Source: an uncultured Collinsella sp. (GTDB lineage Bacteria > Actinomycetota > Coriobacteriia > Coriobacteriales > Coriobacteriaceae). From it: DNA of 43,858 nucleotides. The stretch is from NCBI GenBank assembly GCA_900547835.1, contig URIJ01000002.1:1-43858 (forward strand), given 5' to 3'. The translations under genes and the position numbers were made by a program. Positions 34,571-41,383 of this stretch are shown here, in pieces. Positions within the stretch are counted from its first letter, which is position 1. Every line of letters begins with the position of its first letter. The notes beneath the pieces were generated by a model. That model did no database searches. It saw only the letters and a program-made list of their open reading frames with translations, and was not told the origin of the DNA.

Positions 34571-34599
34571 TTGCAAAACGTTGGTCCGTTGTGCATAAC
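34571..34599 (+). promoter_or_regulatory. possible promoter of the opp operon
   Basis: TTGCAA (34571-34576) and CATAAC (34594-34599) are 17 bases apart, each matching 4 of 6 consensus positions. AAAACGTT (34575-34582) overlaps the -35 box. The leader to the oppA start would be about 95 bases. Confidence 0.35.
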
Positions 34600-34698
34600 C
34601 AGCCATAGCAGCGGGCGGCGTTTTGATGGTTCGGATCGGATTGTTTCGACATGTGTCCGACTGAACATTTCTTTGTCCTATCTCATAAGGAGGATGGC

Positions 34699-36375
34699 AT
34701 GGCTGATTCTATGTTCCACCAGCCCGTTATGGGTCGTCGCGCCTTTGTTGGCGGTACCCTTGCTGCGAGCTCCATGGCTTTTCTTGCCGCATGCGGCAAG
34801 AAGGGCGGCGACGCTTCCGGTTCTGAGTCCGGTTCGACGCTGAACTTCTACATCAACAACCCGGTCTGCATCGACCCCTACAATGTCCAGGAGGACCAGG
34901 GCACTCAGGTCGAGTACCAGCTCTTTGACGCTCTGACCTCTTATGACGCCGAGAAGGGCGAGATCGTTCCGCTGGCTTGCGAGTCCTTTGAGGCCAACGA
35001 CGACGCCACCGAGTTTACCTTCAAGATCAAGAAGGCCAAGTTCCACAACGGTGACGACGTTACCTCCAAGTCCTTCAAGCTCGGTTGGGAGCGTCTGGTC
35101 AACACCAAGTCGGCCATCGCTACCGAGTACGGCCCTTCCGAGGTCTCCTATCACCTTTCTATGGTCGAGGGCTATGACGACCTGCTTGCCGGTAACGCTA
35201 CCGAGCTCAGCGGTGTTACTTGCCCCGACGATGAGACCCTCGTCGTCAAGCTGTCTTCCGCTTACGCTGACTTCCCCTTCGTCGCCTCTCATCCGGCTCT
35301 GGCCCCGGTTCCCGAGTGCGCCGAGTCCGATGTCAAGAGCTTCTATCTTGCACCGGTCGGTAACGGCCCGTTCATGATGGACGGCAAGTGGGAGGATGGT
35401 CAGGAGATCAACCTCAAGAAGTTCGACGATTACTATGGCGACAAGGCCAAGATCGATGGCATCCACTTCCAGGTCATCAAGGACATGGAGACTGCTTACA
35501 AGGAGTTCCAGGCCGGTAACCTCGATGTCTGCGACGTTCCCGTTGCTCAGATCGATGCCGCCAAGAAGGATCGCGGCGTGTCCAAGGACGGCTACACCAT
35601 GGATGACGGCGAGCGCATGCTGCTCGGCGCCGAGCCTTCCACGTACTATCTGACCTGCAACACCACGGCCGAGCCGTTCAACAACGCCGACCTGCGTAGG
35701 GGCATCTCCCTGGCCATCAACCGTGAGGCCATCTGCAAGACCATCTTCAAGGGTACCCGTACCCCTGCCGACGGCATTGTTCCTCCGGGCATCGATGGCT
35801 ACAAGGAGGGCGCATGGGAGTTCTGCGCCTACGATGTCGACAAGGCTAACGAGTACCTCGACAAGGTTGCTCCCGCTGGCGCTAACGGGGATCGTGGCAT
35901 TAGCGTGACCCTTTCCTACAACCAGGACGGCGGTCACAAGGAGATCATGGAGTCCATCATCGGCGACCTCGCCAAGGTTGGCGTTACCGCTGTCTCCGAT
36001 ACCCCCGAGTGGTCTGCCCTGCTCGAGCAGTATCAGAACTTTAACTATCAGTTCGGTCGTCTGGGTTGGATTGCCGACTACCCGATCATGGACAACTTCC
36101 TGTATCCGCTGTTCCACTCCGACTCCCTCGGTGGCGACAACCGCTCTGGTTACAACAACCCCGAGTTCGACGCCAAGGTCGACGAGGCTCGTACTATTGT
36201 TGACGACGAGGAGCGCGTCGCTAAGATGCAGGAGGCCGACGCAATGGTCGCTGCCGACTGCCCGGTCATCCCGGTGATGTTCTACACGCACACCATCGTC
36301 GGCTCCGATCGCATCAAGCACCTCTATGTCGATCCGCAGAAGCATGCCGAGCTGGGTACCGCTGAGCTCGCCTAA
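34699..36375 (+). CDS. oppA: OppA-type oligopeptide-binding lipoprotein
   Basis: 558 aa from ATG 34699, 5 bases after AAGGAGG; the frame from 34651 begins with a non-signal sequence. Signal region MGRRAFVGGTLAASSMAFLAAC has a twin-arginine-like motif and lipobox LAAC, so it is likely a membrane-anchored lipoprotein. The body is an SBP_bac_5 protein: NPVCIDPYNVQEDQGTQVEYQLFDALTSYDAEKGEIVPLACESFE, KFHNGDDVTSKSFKLGWERL and a C-terminal DYPIMDNFLYPLFHS segment as in OppA. It delivers peptides to OppBC. A hairpin separates it from oppB, as is usual for an over-produced binding protein. Exact peptide preference is not visible. Confidence 0.92.
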   Translation: MADSMFHQPVMGRRAFVGGTLAASSMAFLAACGKKGGDASGSESGSTLNFYINNPVCIDPYNVQEDQGTQVEYQLFDALTSYDAEKGEIVPLACESFEANDDATEFTFKIKKAKFHNGDDVTSKSFKLGWERLVNTKSAIATEYGPSEVSYHLSMVEGYDDLLAGNATELSGVTCPDDETLVVKLSSAYADFPFVASHPALAPVPECAESDVKSFYLAPVGNGPFMMDGKWEDGQEINLKKFDDYYGDKAKIDGIHFQVIKDMETAYKEFQAGNLDVCDVPVAQIDAAKKDRGVSKDGYTMDDGERMLLGAEPSTYYLTCNTTAEPFNNADLRRGISLAINREAICKTIFKGTRTPADGIVPPGIDGYKEGAWEFCAYDVDKANEYLDKVAPAGANGDRGISVTLSYNQDGGHKEIMESIIGDLAKVGVTAVSDTPEWSALLEQYQNFNYQFGRLGWIADYPIMDNFLYPLFHSDSLGGDNRSGYNNPEFDAKVDEARTIVDDEERVAKMQEADAMVAADCPVIPVMFYTHTIVGSDRIKHLYVDPQKHAELGTAELA

Positions 36376-36471
36376 GAGTTTGCAGCTTCCGTGAGGGTCA
36401 AGTATTTACGTAGACCTCATGGGAAACATACAGTTCTCCCTAACCTGGGGTAAACTGGCTGATGGTAATTT

Positions 36472-36501
36472 TGGGATGCCGGTCTGGCGATCGGCATCCC
36501 A
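36472..36501 (+). terminator. attenuator hairpin between oppA and oppB
   Basis: TGGGATGCCG (36472-36481) pairs perfectly with CGGCATCCCA (36492-36501), followed by TTTAGG. It is well placed to reduce expression of oppBCDF relative to oppA. Confidence 0.65.
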
Positions 36502-36531
36502 TTTAGGTTAATCCCTAGATAGGGGAGTGGT

Positions 36532-37569
36532 ATGGGTAAGTACATCGTTAAACGTGTGCTTCAGTTCATCCCGGTGTTTTTGGGCGTTACGCTGATTCTG
36601 TTCGCCCTCCAGAATATCGTGCCGGGAGATCCGATCAAGCTGATCGGTGGAGACAAGGCTCTGTCCCCCGAGGTGGAGCTTCAGCTTCGCGTCCGCTATC
36701 ACCTAGTCCAGTCGGACGAGGACGGCAACGCGATTCTTGACGAGAACGGCGATCCCGTTCAAACGTCGCTCGTGGACCGTTACTTGTATTACATGAACGG
36801 CCTGCTTCATGGCGATCTGGGCAATTCGTATCAGCGCAAGCTGCCGGTTACGGAAATCTTTGCCCAGAAGTATCCGTATACGGTCAAACTTGCCGCGTGC
36901 GCCATCGTGCTCGAGGCAATTATGGGTATCGGTGCGGGTATCATTTCGGCGGTAAAGCGGTATTCCTTCTGGGATATTTTGGTAACGCTTACCACGTCGA
37001 TCCTCGTTGCGGTCCCGGCCTTCTGGCTCGGTATGTTGCTGCAGCTGTTCTTTGGCGTCATCCTCAAGGACGCCACGGGCGGTGCAATCTCCATGCCGAT
37101 CTCGGGTGCCGGCGGTTCCAGCTCTCAGTATCAGGATTGGATGCACTATGTGCTTCCGACCATTACGCTGGCTTCGGTTTCGACCGCTTACGCCGCCCGC
37201 ATTATGCGCTCGCAGCTGCTTGACGTCATGAACCAGGATTACATCCGTACGGCAAAGGCCAAGGGTCTCTCCAATCGCGCGATCATCGTCAAGCATGCGC
37301 TTAAGAATGCACTCATCCCCGTCGTTACCTATATTGGTGTCGACTTTGGTGGCATGCTTTCGGGCGCCATCCTGACCGAGACGGTCTTTAACTGGCCCGG
37401 TATCGGCTATGAGGTCTATCGCGCCATTAGCATGCGTGACTGGCCCATCGTTATGGGCGGCGTTACGCTCATCGTTGTCGTCGTCATGGTGATCAACCTG
37501 CTCGTCGACATTAGCTATGCATTCCTCGACCCGCGCATCCGCCTTGGCGGTCCGTCGGATAAGGCCTAA
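36532..37569 (+). CDS. oppB: OppB oligopeptide permease
   Basis: 345 aa, ATG 36532 with GGGGAG upstream. Six-helix permease: IVKRVLQFIPVFLGVTLILFAL as first helix, a periplasmic loop with an acidic insertion (about 60-80, DEDGNAILDENGDP), VPAFWLGMLLQLFFG, and EAA loop NQDYIRTAKAKGLSNRAIIVKHALKNALIP contacting the ATPases. The C-terminal helix ends DISYAFLDPRIR as is typical. oppC follows after 14 bases. It resembles the nan-operon permease in fold but clearly belongs to a separate transporter. Confidence 0.93.
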   Translation: MGKYIVKRVLQFIPVFLGVTLILFALQNIVPGDPIKLIGGDKALSPEVELQLRVRYHLVQSDEDGNAILDENGDPVQTSLVDRYLYYMNGLLHGDLGNSYQRKLPVTEIFAQKYPYTVKLAACAIVLEAIMGIGAGIISAVKRYSFWDILVTLTTSILVAVPAFWLGMLLQLFFGVILKDATGGAISMPISGAGGSSSQYQDWMHYVLPTITLASVSTAYAARIMRSQLLDVMNQDYIRTAKAKGLSNRAIIVKHALKNALIPVVTYIGVDFGGMLSGAILTETVFNWPGIGYEVYRAISMRDWPIVMGGVTLIVVVVMVINLLVDISYAFLDPRIRLGGPSDKA

Positions 37570-37583
37570 GGGAGGTACGTCTC

Positions 37584-38519
37584 ATGCAGGAAACTGATTC
37601 TCAGTCTCAGGAGCAGGCTACCGCCACCAAGGCCGCATCTGCTCCCGCCAAGTCCCGCACGCTGTGGGGCGACGCTTTTAAGCGTCTTCGTAAGAACAAG
37701 CTCGCCGTTATCGGTGTCTGTTGGATCATCATCGTCGTTGTGGTTGCCCTGACCGCAGATCTGTGGGCTAAGCCCTGGCTCGGTTCTCCGACGGCTTCCG
37801 ACTCGACCACCATGGCCGAGACGTCGCTGCTGGCTCCGTGTGCAGAGCACCCGTTTGGCACCGACGCCCTTGGTCGTGACATTCTCGTCCGCGTTATCTA
37901 CGGTGCGCGCGTTTCGCTGTCTGTCGGAATTATGGCCACCGCGATCTCCACGCTGATCGGTCTGGTCATGGGTGCTCTGGCCGGTTTCTACGGCGGCATC
38001 TGGGATACGATCATCATGCGCTGTGCGGACATCTTCCTGGCGTTCCCGTACGTGCTGTTCGTTGTCGCCATGATCGCCGTTATCGGCCGTGGTCTTCAGA
38101 ACGTCTTTATCGCCATCGGTATTCTCGGCTGGCCTTCGATTGCGCGCGTCTTCCGCTCTGCAATCTTGACGGTCAAGGAAAACGACTATGTTGATGCTGC
38201 GCGCGCGATGGGTGCATCTGACGCTCGTATCGTAGTGCGTCACATCTTCCCGAACTCCGTCGCTTCCATCGTGGTCTACGCGACCATGAACATTGGTGGC
38301 GCCATTCTGACCGAGTCCGCTCTGTCCTTCCTCGGCATGGGCGTTATTCCGCCTACGCCTTCGTGGGGCTCCATGATTCAGGACGGTCAGCAGTATCTTC
38401 TGACTGCTCCCTGGATGATGATCATGCCCGGTCTGGCAATTCTCTCGACGGTGCTCGCCTTCACCCTGCTGGGTGACGGTCTGCGCGACGCCCTCGACGT
38501 CAAGATGAAGGACGCATAA
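37584..38519 (+). CDS. oppC: OppC oligopeptide permease
   Basis: 311 aa, ATG 37584 with GGGAGGT upstream. A polar N terminus of about 30 residues precedes the OppC N-terminal segment TLWGDAFKRLRKNKLAVIGVCWIIIVV and the binding-protein-dependent transport domain: GTDALGRDILVRVIYGAR, EAA loop ENDYVDAARAMGASDARIVVRHIFPNS, ESALSFLGMGVIPPTPSWG. Partner of OppB. oppD starts 2 bases after its stop codon. Confidence 0.94.
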   Translation: MQETDSQSQEQATATKAASAPAKSRTLWGDAFKRLRKNKLAVIGVCWIIIVVVVALTADLWAKPWLGSPTASDSTTMAETSLLAPCAEHPFGTDALGRDILVRVIYGARVSLSVGIMATAISTLIGLVMGALAGFYGGIWDTIIMRCADIFLAFPYVLFVVAMIAVIGRGLQNVFIAIGILGWPSIARVFRSAILTVKENDYVDAARAMGASDARIVVRHIFPNSVASIVVYATMNIGGAILTESALSFLGMGVIPPTPSWGSMIQDGQQYLLTAPWMMIMPGLAILSTVLAFTLLGDGLRDALDVKMKDA

Positions 38520-38521
38520 GG

Positions 38522-39613
38522 ATGAAGAAGAACAAGAACTATGTGGACCTGAAGGACCAGCCGGTTCCCGAGGGCCAGCATCTGCTCGAGGTCGATGACC
38601 TTAAGATGTATTTCCACACCGAGGATGGCGTTGTTCGCGCTGTCGACGGTGTCTCCTACACGCTCGATCGCGGCGAGACCTTGGGCGTCGTCGGTGAGTC
38701 CGGCTCCGGTAAGTCCGTGACCGCCATGACCATCATGGGTCTTATCTCGATGCCTCCGGGAAAGATCGAGGGCGGCGACGTTCGCTATCGCGGTCGTTCT
38801 ATCCTCGAAATGACTGAGGAAGAGATGCAGCACATTCGCGGTAACGATATCGCGATGATCTTCCAGGATCCTATGACCTCCTTGAACCCGGTCTATAAGA
38901 TCGGCAAGCAGGTGGGCGAGGGCCTTCGTCTGCACCGTGGCTACTCCAAGCAGGAGGCGCTCAAGCGTGCCACCGAGCTTTTGGACCTCGTTGGTATTCC
39001 CGAGCCCGAGAAGCGCGTCAATGAGTATCCGCACCAGTTCTCTGGCGGTATGCGTCAGCGCGTCATGATTGCCATGGCTCTTGCCTGCGATCCCGATATT
39101 CTGATTGCCGACGAGCCCACGACGGCTCTGGACGTTACCATTCAGGCTCAGATTATCGAGCTCATGCAGGAGATGCAGGAGAAGAACGGCAACGCCATTA
39201 TCATGATTACCCATGACCTGGGCGTCGTTGCCGATATGGCCGATAAGATCATGGTTATGTACGCAGGCCGTCCCGTCGAGTTCGGTACTGCTGAGGAAAT
39301 CTTCTACGAGAGCCGCCACCCCTACACCTGGGGCCTTATCCGCTCCATCCCGGAGCAGGCCATCGAAGAGAAGAAGCCGCTTACGCCGATTCACGGCAAC
39401 CCGCCTTCGCTCATGAACCTGCCCGAGGGCTGCGTGTTCTCGCCTCGTTGTCCCTATGCGACCGATAAGTGCCGCAAGCAGCGCCCCGAGCGCGTTGTCA
39501 CCGAGTCTGGTCATTACTCTGCGTGCCACTACTCCGGTGACCCCGAGTTCCTCAAGAACGCTCCTGAGACGTCCCGTACGCGCAAGGATTCCAAGAAGGG
39601 AGGCGAGGCGTAA
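38522..39613 (+). CDS. oppD: OppD ATPase
   Basis: 363 aa. Walker A GESGSGKS, Q-loop FQDPMTSLNPV, signature FSGGMRQRVMIAMAL, Walker B LIADEPTTALDV and H-loop MITHDLGVV are intact. The C-terminal oligopeptide-transporter extension carries the four-cysteine pattern (EGCVFSPRC, DKC, SACHY), which can bind an Fe-S cluster in DppD-type proteins. ATG 38522 follows oppC by 2 bases with AAGG overlapping the oppC stop. Overlaps oppF by one base. Confidence 0.95.
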   Translation: MKKNKNYVDLKDQPVPEGQHLLEVDDLKMYFHTEDGVVRAVDGVSYTLDRGETLGVVGESGSGKSVTAMTIMGLISMPPGKIEGGDVRYRGRSILEMTEEEMQHIRGNDIAMIFQDPMTSLNPVYKIGKQVGEGLRLHRGYSKQEALKRATELLDLVGIPEPEKRVNEYPHQFSGGMRQRVMIAMALACDPDILIADEPTTALDVTIQAQIIELMQEMQEKNGNAIIMITHDLGVVADMADKIMVMYAGRPVEFGTAEEIFYESRHPYTWGLIRSIPEQAIEEKKPLTPIHGNPPSLMNLPEGCVFSPRCPYATDKCRKQRPERVVTESGHYSACHYSGDPEFLKNAPETSRTRKDSKKGGEA

Positions 39614-40641
39614 TGGCAGATACCAACGAGCGTACTCCGTTGCTGAAAGTCGAGCACCTCTCTAAGGAGTTCCCCGCTGAGTCCGGCATGTTCGCCAAGC
39701 GCTTCTCCAAGCGTGTCGTCTCTGCTGTGAATGACATTTCGTTCGAGATTTATCCGGGTGAGACCTTTGGCCTGGTCGGCGAGTCTGGTTGCGGTAAGTC
39801 CACCACGGGCCGTACCATCATGCGCCTGACCAAGCCGACGGCAGGCAAAGTGTTCTTCCAGGGCAAAGACGTTGCCGAGATGAGCAAGCACGAGATCAAG
39901 GACATGCGTCGCGAGATGCAGTTCATCTTCCAGGATCCCTATGCTTCGCTCAACCCTCGTATGACCATCGGCGAGATCGTCTCCGAGCCCATGACCATTC
40001 ACGGCGTGGGCACCAAGGAGGAGCGTATTGAGCGTGTCCGCGAGCTGCTGGACGTCGTCGGTCTGAACCCCGAGCACATCAACCGCTATCCGCACGAGTT
40101 CTCCGGCGGTCAGCGTCAGCGTGTCGGCATTGCCCGCGCGTTCGCTCTGAAGCCCAAGCTGATCATCTGCGACGAGCCTGTCTCTGCACTGGACGTTTCC
40201 ATTCAGGCCCAGGTTTTGAACCTGCTGAAGGAGCTTCAGGATAAGTTCGGTACTGCTTATCTCTTCATTGCTCACGACCTCTCCGTCGTGCAGCACATCT
40301 CCGATCGCGTTGCCGTTATGTACCTGGGTAAGATGGTCGAGGTTTCGGACTGGAAGACGCTCTACAGCGAGCCTCACCATCCGTACACGCAGTCGCTGCT
40401 GTCTGCCGTGCCGGTGCCCGATCCAGATATCCAGAAGACCCGCAAGCGCATCATCCTCGCTGGCGATCCGCCGTCGCCGCTGGATCCGCCGACCGGCTGC
40501 CGTTTCCACACGCGCTGCCCGATCGCGCAGGGTATCTGCTCCGAGAAGCTTCCTGAGTTTAAGGAAGTCGCTTCGGGCCACTGCTGCGCCTGTCACTTCG
40601 CGGAGCCGTTCCCGATCAAGGAATCGCACATCGACCTGTAG
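39613..40641 (+). CDS. oppF: OppF ATPase
   Basis: 342 aa. ATG 39613 overlaps the oppD stop (TAATG), with GGGAGGCGAGG upstream. Walker A GESGCGKS, Q-loop FQDPYASLNPRM, signature FSGGQRQRVGIARAF, Walker B IICDEPVSALDVS, H-loop FIAHDLSVVQ, and a C-terminal cysteine pattern (TGCRFHTRC, GIC, CCACHF) are present. It forms the ATPase heterodimer with OppD. It is the last opp gene: a 127-nt long-stem element starts 16 bases after the stop. Confidence 0.95.
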   Translation: MADTNERTPLLKVEHLSKEFPAESGMFAKRFSKRVVSAVNDISFEIYPGETFGLVGESGCGKSTTGRTIMRLTKPTAGKVFFQGKDVAEMSKHEIKDMRREMQFIFQDPYASLNPRMTIGEIVSEPMTIHGVGTKEERIERVRELLDVVGLNPEHINRYPHEFSGGQRQRVGIARAFALKPKLIICDEPVSALDVSIQAQVLNLLKELQDKFGTAYLFIAHDLSVVQHISDRVAVMYLGKMVEVSDWKTLYSEPHHPYTQSLLSAVPVPDPDIQKTRKRIILAGDPPSPLDPPTGCRFHTRCPIAQGICSEKLPEFKEVASGHCCACHFAEPFPIKESHIDL

Positions 40642-40657
40642 TCGGTTGTTCTCGTCC

Positions 40658-40784
40658 GGGCCCGCCCTGGTGTTACTTTTCAGAACGTCCTCGGACATGC
40701 AAGAAACCCCCGCTGCGCACTTCGTGCGGCGGGGGTTTCTTGCGTCCTGCGGGATGTTCTGAAAAGCAACGCCAGGGCGGGCCC
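40658..40784 (+). repeat. long-stem palindromic element, copy 1 (plus orientation)
   Basis: 127 nt with mirror-symmetric architecture: outer stem 40658-40686 with 40756-40784 (29 bp, one G-T and one A-C), internal loop strands GTCCTCGGACAT (40687-40698) and GTCCTGCGGGAT (40744-40755), inner stem 40699-40713 with 40729-40743 (15 bp perfect), and apical GCAC-TTC-GTGC. The inner stem with its TTTCTTG tail could itself terminate opp transcription. Copy 2 at 40966-41090 has the same plan in opposite orientation. Confidence 0.9.
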
Positions 40785-40849
40785 TTCGGTAACTTGGCAG
40801 GGGGAGTGCGATTCCTCGATCGCTCACTTTATCTAATAAGAAATTGAGT

Positions 40850-40875
40850 GAGGCCGGAGCTTTGGCTCCGGCCTC
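40850..40875. terminator. perfect 11-bp hairpin in the oppF-tRNA gap
   Basis: GAGGCCGGAGC (40850-40860), loop TTTG, GCTCCGGCCTC (40865-40875). No T-run follows on the plus strand. An imperfect hairpin (AGTGCGAT with ATCGCTCACT, about 40806-40829) precedes it. Confidence 0.5.
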
Positions 40876-40885
40876 CCCATATAAG

Positions 40886-40904
40886 GGCTCGGCTTTGCCG
40901 AGCC
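40886..40904. terminator. perfect 8-bp hairpin in the oppF-tRNA gap
   Basis: GGCTCGGC (40886-40893), loop TTT, GCCGAGCC (40897-40904). It is followed by ACCAAATTTG, not by a T-run, so a terminator role is uncertain. Confidence 0.45.
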
Positions 40905-40965
40905 ACCAAATTTGCATCAGCCCCCAGAACATTTTTGAGAACTGTGTCCGGAGTACATACTCCTA

Positions 40966-41090
40966 GGGCAGGAATGAGGTTGCTTTCCAACGCATTCCGC
41001 AGGGGGCGGCATTATTTTGTAGCGCGAAGCGCGAATCAAAATAATGCCGCATGCCCGAGGACGCGTTGGAAAGCAACCTCATTCCTGCCC
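40966..41090 (-). repeat. long-stem palindromic element, copy 2 (minus orientation)
   Basis: 125 nt: outer stem 40966-40993 with 41063-41090 (28 bp, perfect), internal loop strands 40994-41005 and 41051-41062 (on the minus strand GTCCTCGGGCAT and CCCCTGCGGAAT), inner stem 41006-41019 with 41037-41050 (14 bp perfect), apical GCGC-TTC-GCGC on the minus strand. Same plan and loop lengths as copy 1. It ends about 58 bases before the tRNA-Leu promoter. Confidence 0.9.
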
Positions 41091-41147
41091 GAACAGGTCC
41101 GTCTACCTGCGCATTTACAAATTCGTAAACTTTTTTGAAAAAAGTGC

Positions 41148-41177
41148 TTGCACAGTTCTCGAATCATAGGTTATTAT
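41148..41177 (+). promoter_or_regulatory. tRNA-Leu promoter
   Basis: TTGCAC (41148-41153) and TATTAT (41172-41177) are 18 bases apart and match consensus at 5 of 6 positions each. A perfect 17-nt palindrome, ACTTTTTTGAAAAAAGT (41129-41145), lies immediately upstream. Confidence 0.65.
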
Positions 41178-41234
41178 TTTCCTCGTTGAACGCGCGGGTC
41201 CAACAAAACGAACCGTGAATCAACAACATAGCAT

Positions 41235-41324
41235 GTCGGAGTGGCGGAATTGGCAGACGCGCTAGCTTGAGGTGCTAGTGACCGCTTTTTGGTCATGCGG
41301 GTTCAAGTCCCGCCTCCGACACCA
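41235..41324 (+). tRNA. tRNA-Leu, anticodon GAG
   Basis: Acceptor GTCGGAG (41235-41241) pairs with CTCCGAC (41314-41320), followed by discriminator A and an encoded CCA (41322-41324). The anticodon stem CTAGC/GCTAG closes loop TTGAGGT, giving anticodon GAG. A long variable arm (GACC...GGTC) marks a class II leucine tRNA, and the T arm is GCGGG-TTCAAGT-CCCGC. It has its own promoter and terminator. Confidence 0.96.
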
Positions 41325-41335
41325 TCGCATTTGAG

Positions 41336-41357
41336 AAGCCTCTTCGGAGGCTTTTTT
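41336..41357 (+). terminator. tRNA-Leu terminator
   Basis: AAGCCTC (41336-41342), stable TTCG loop, GAGGCTT (41347-41353), then a T-run to 41357. It ends 26 bases before the phosphatase start. Confidence 0.88.
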
Positions 41358-41383
41358 GTTACCGATAGACGGTGGGGTCCACG

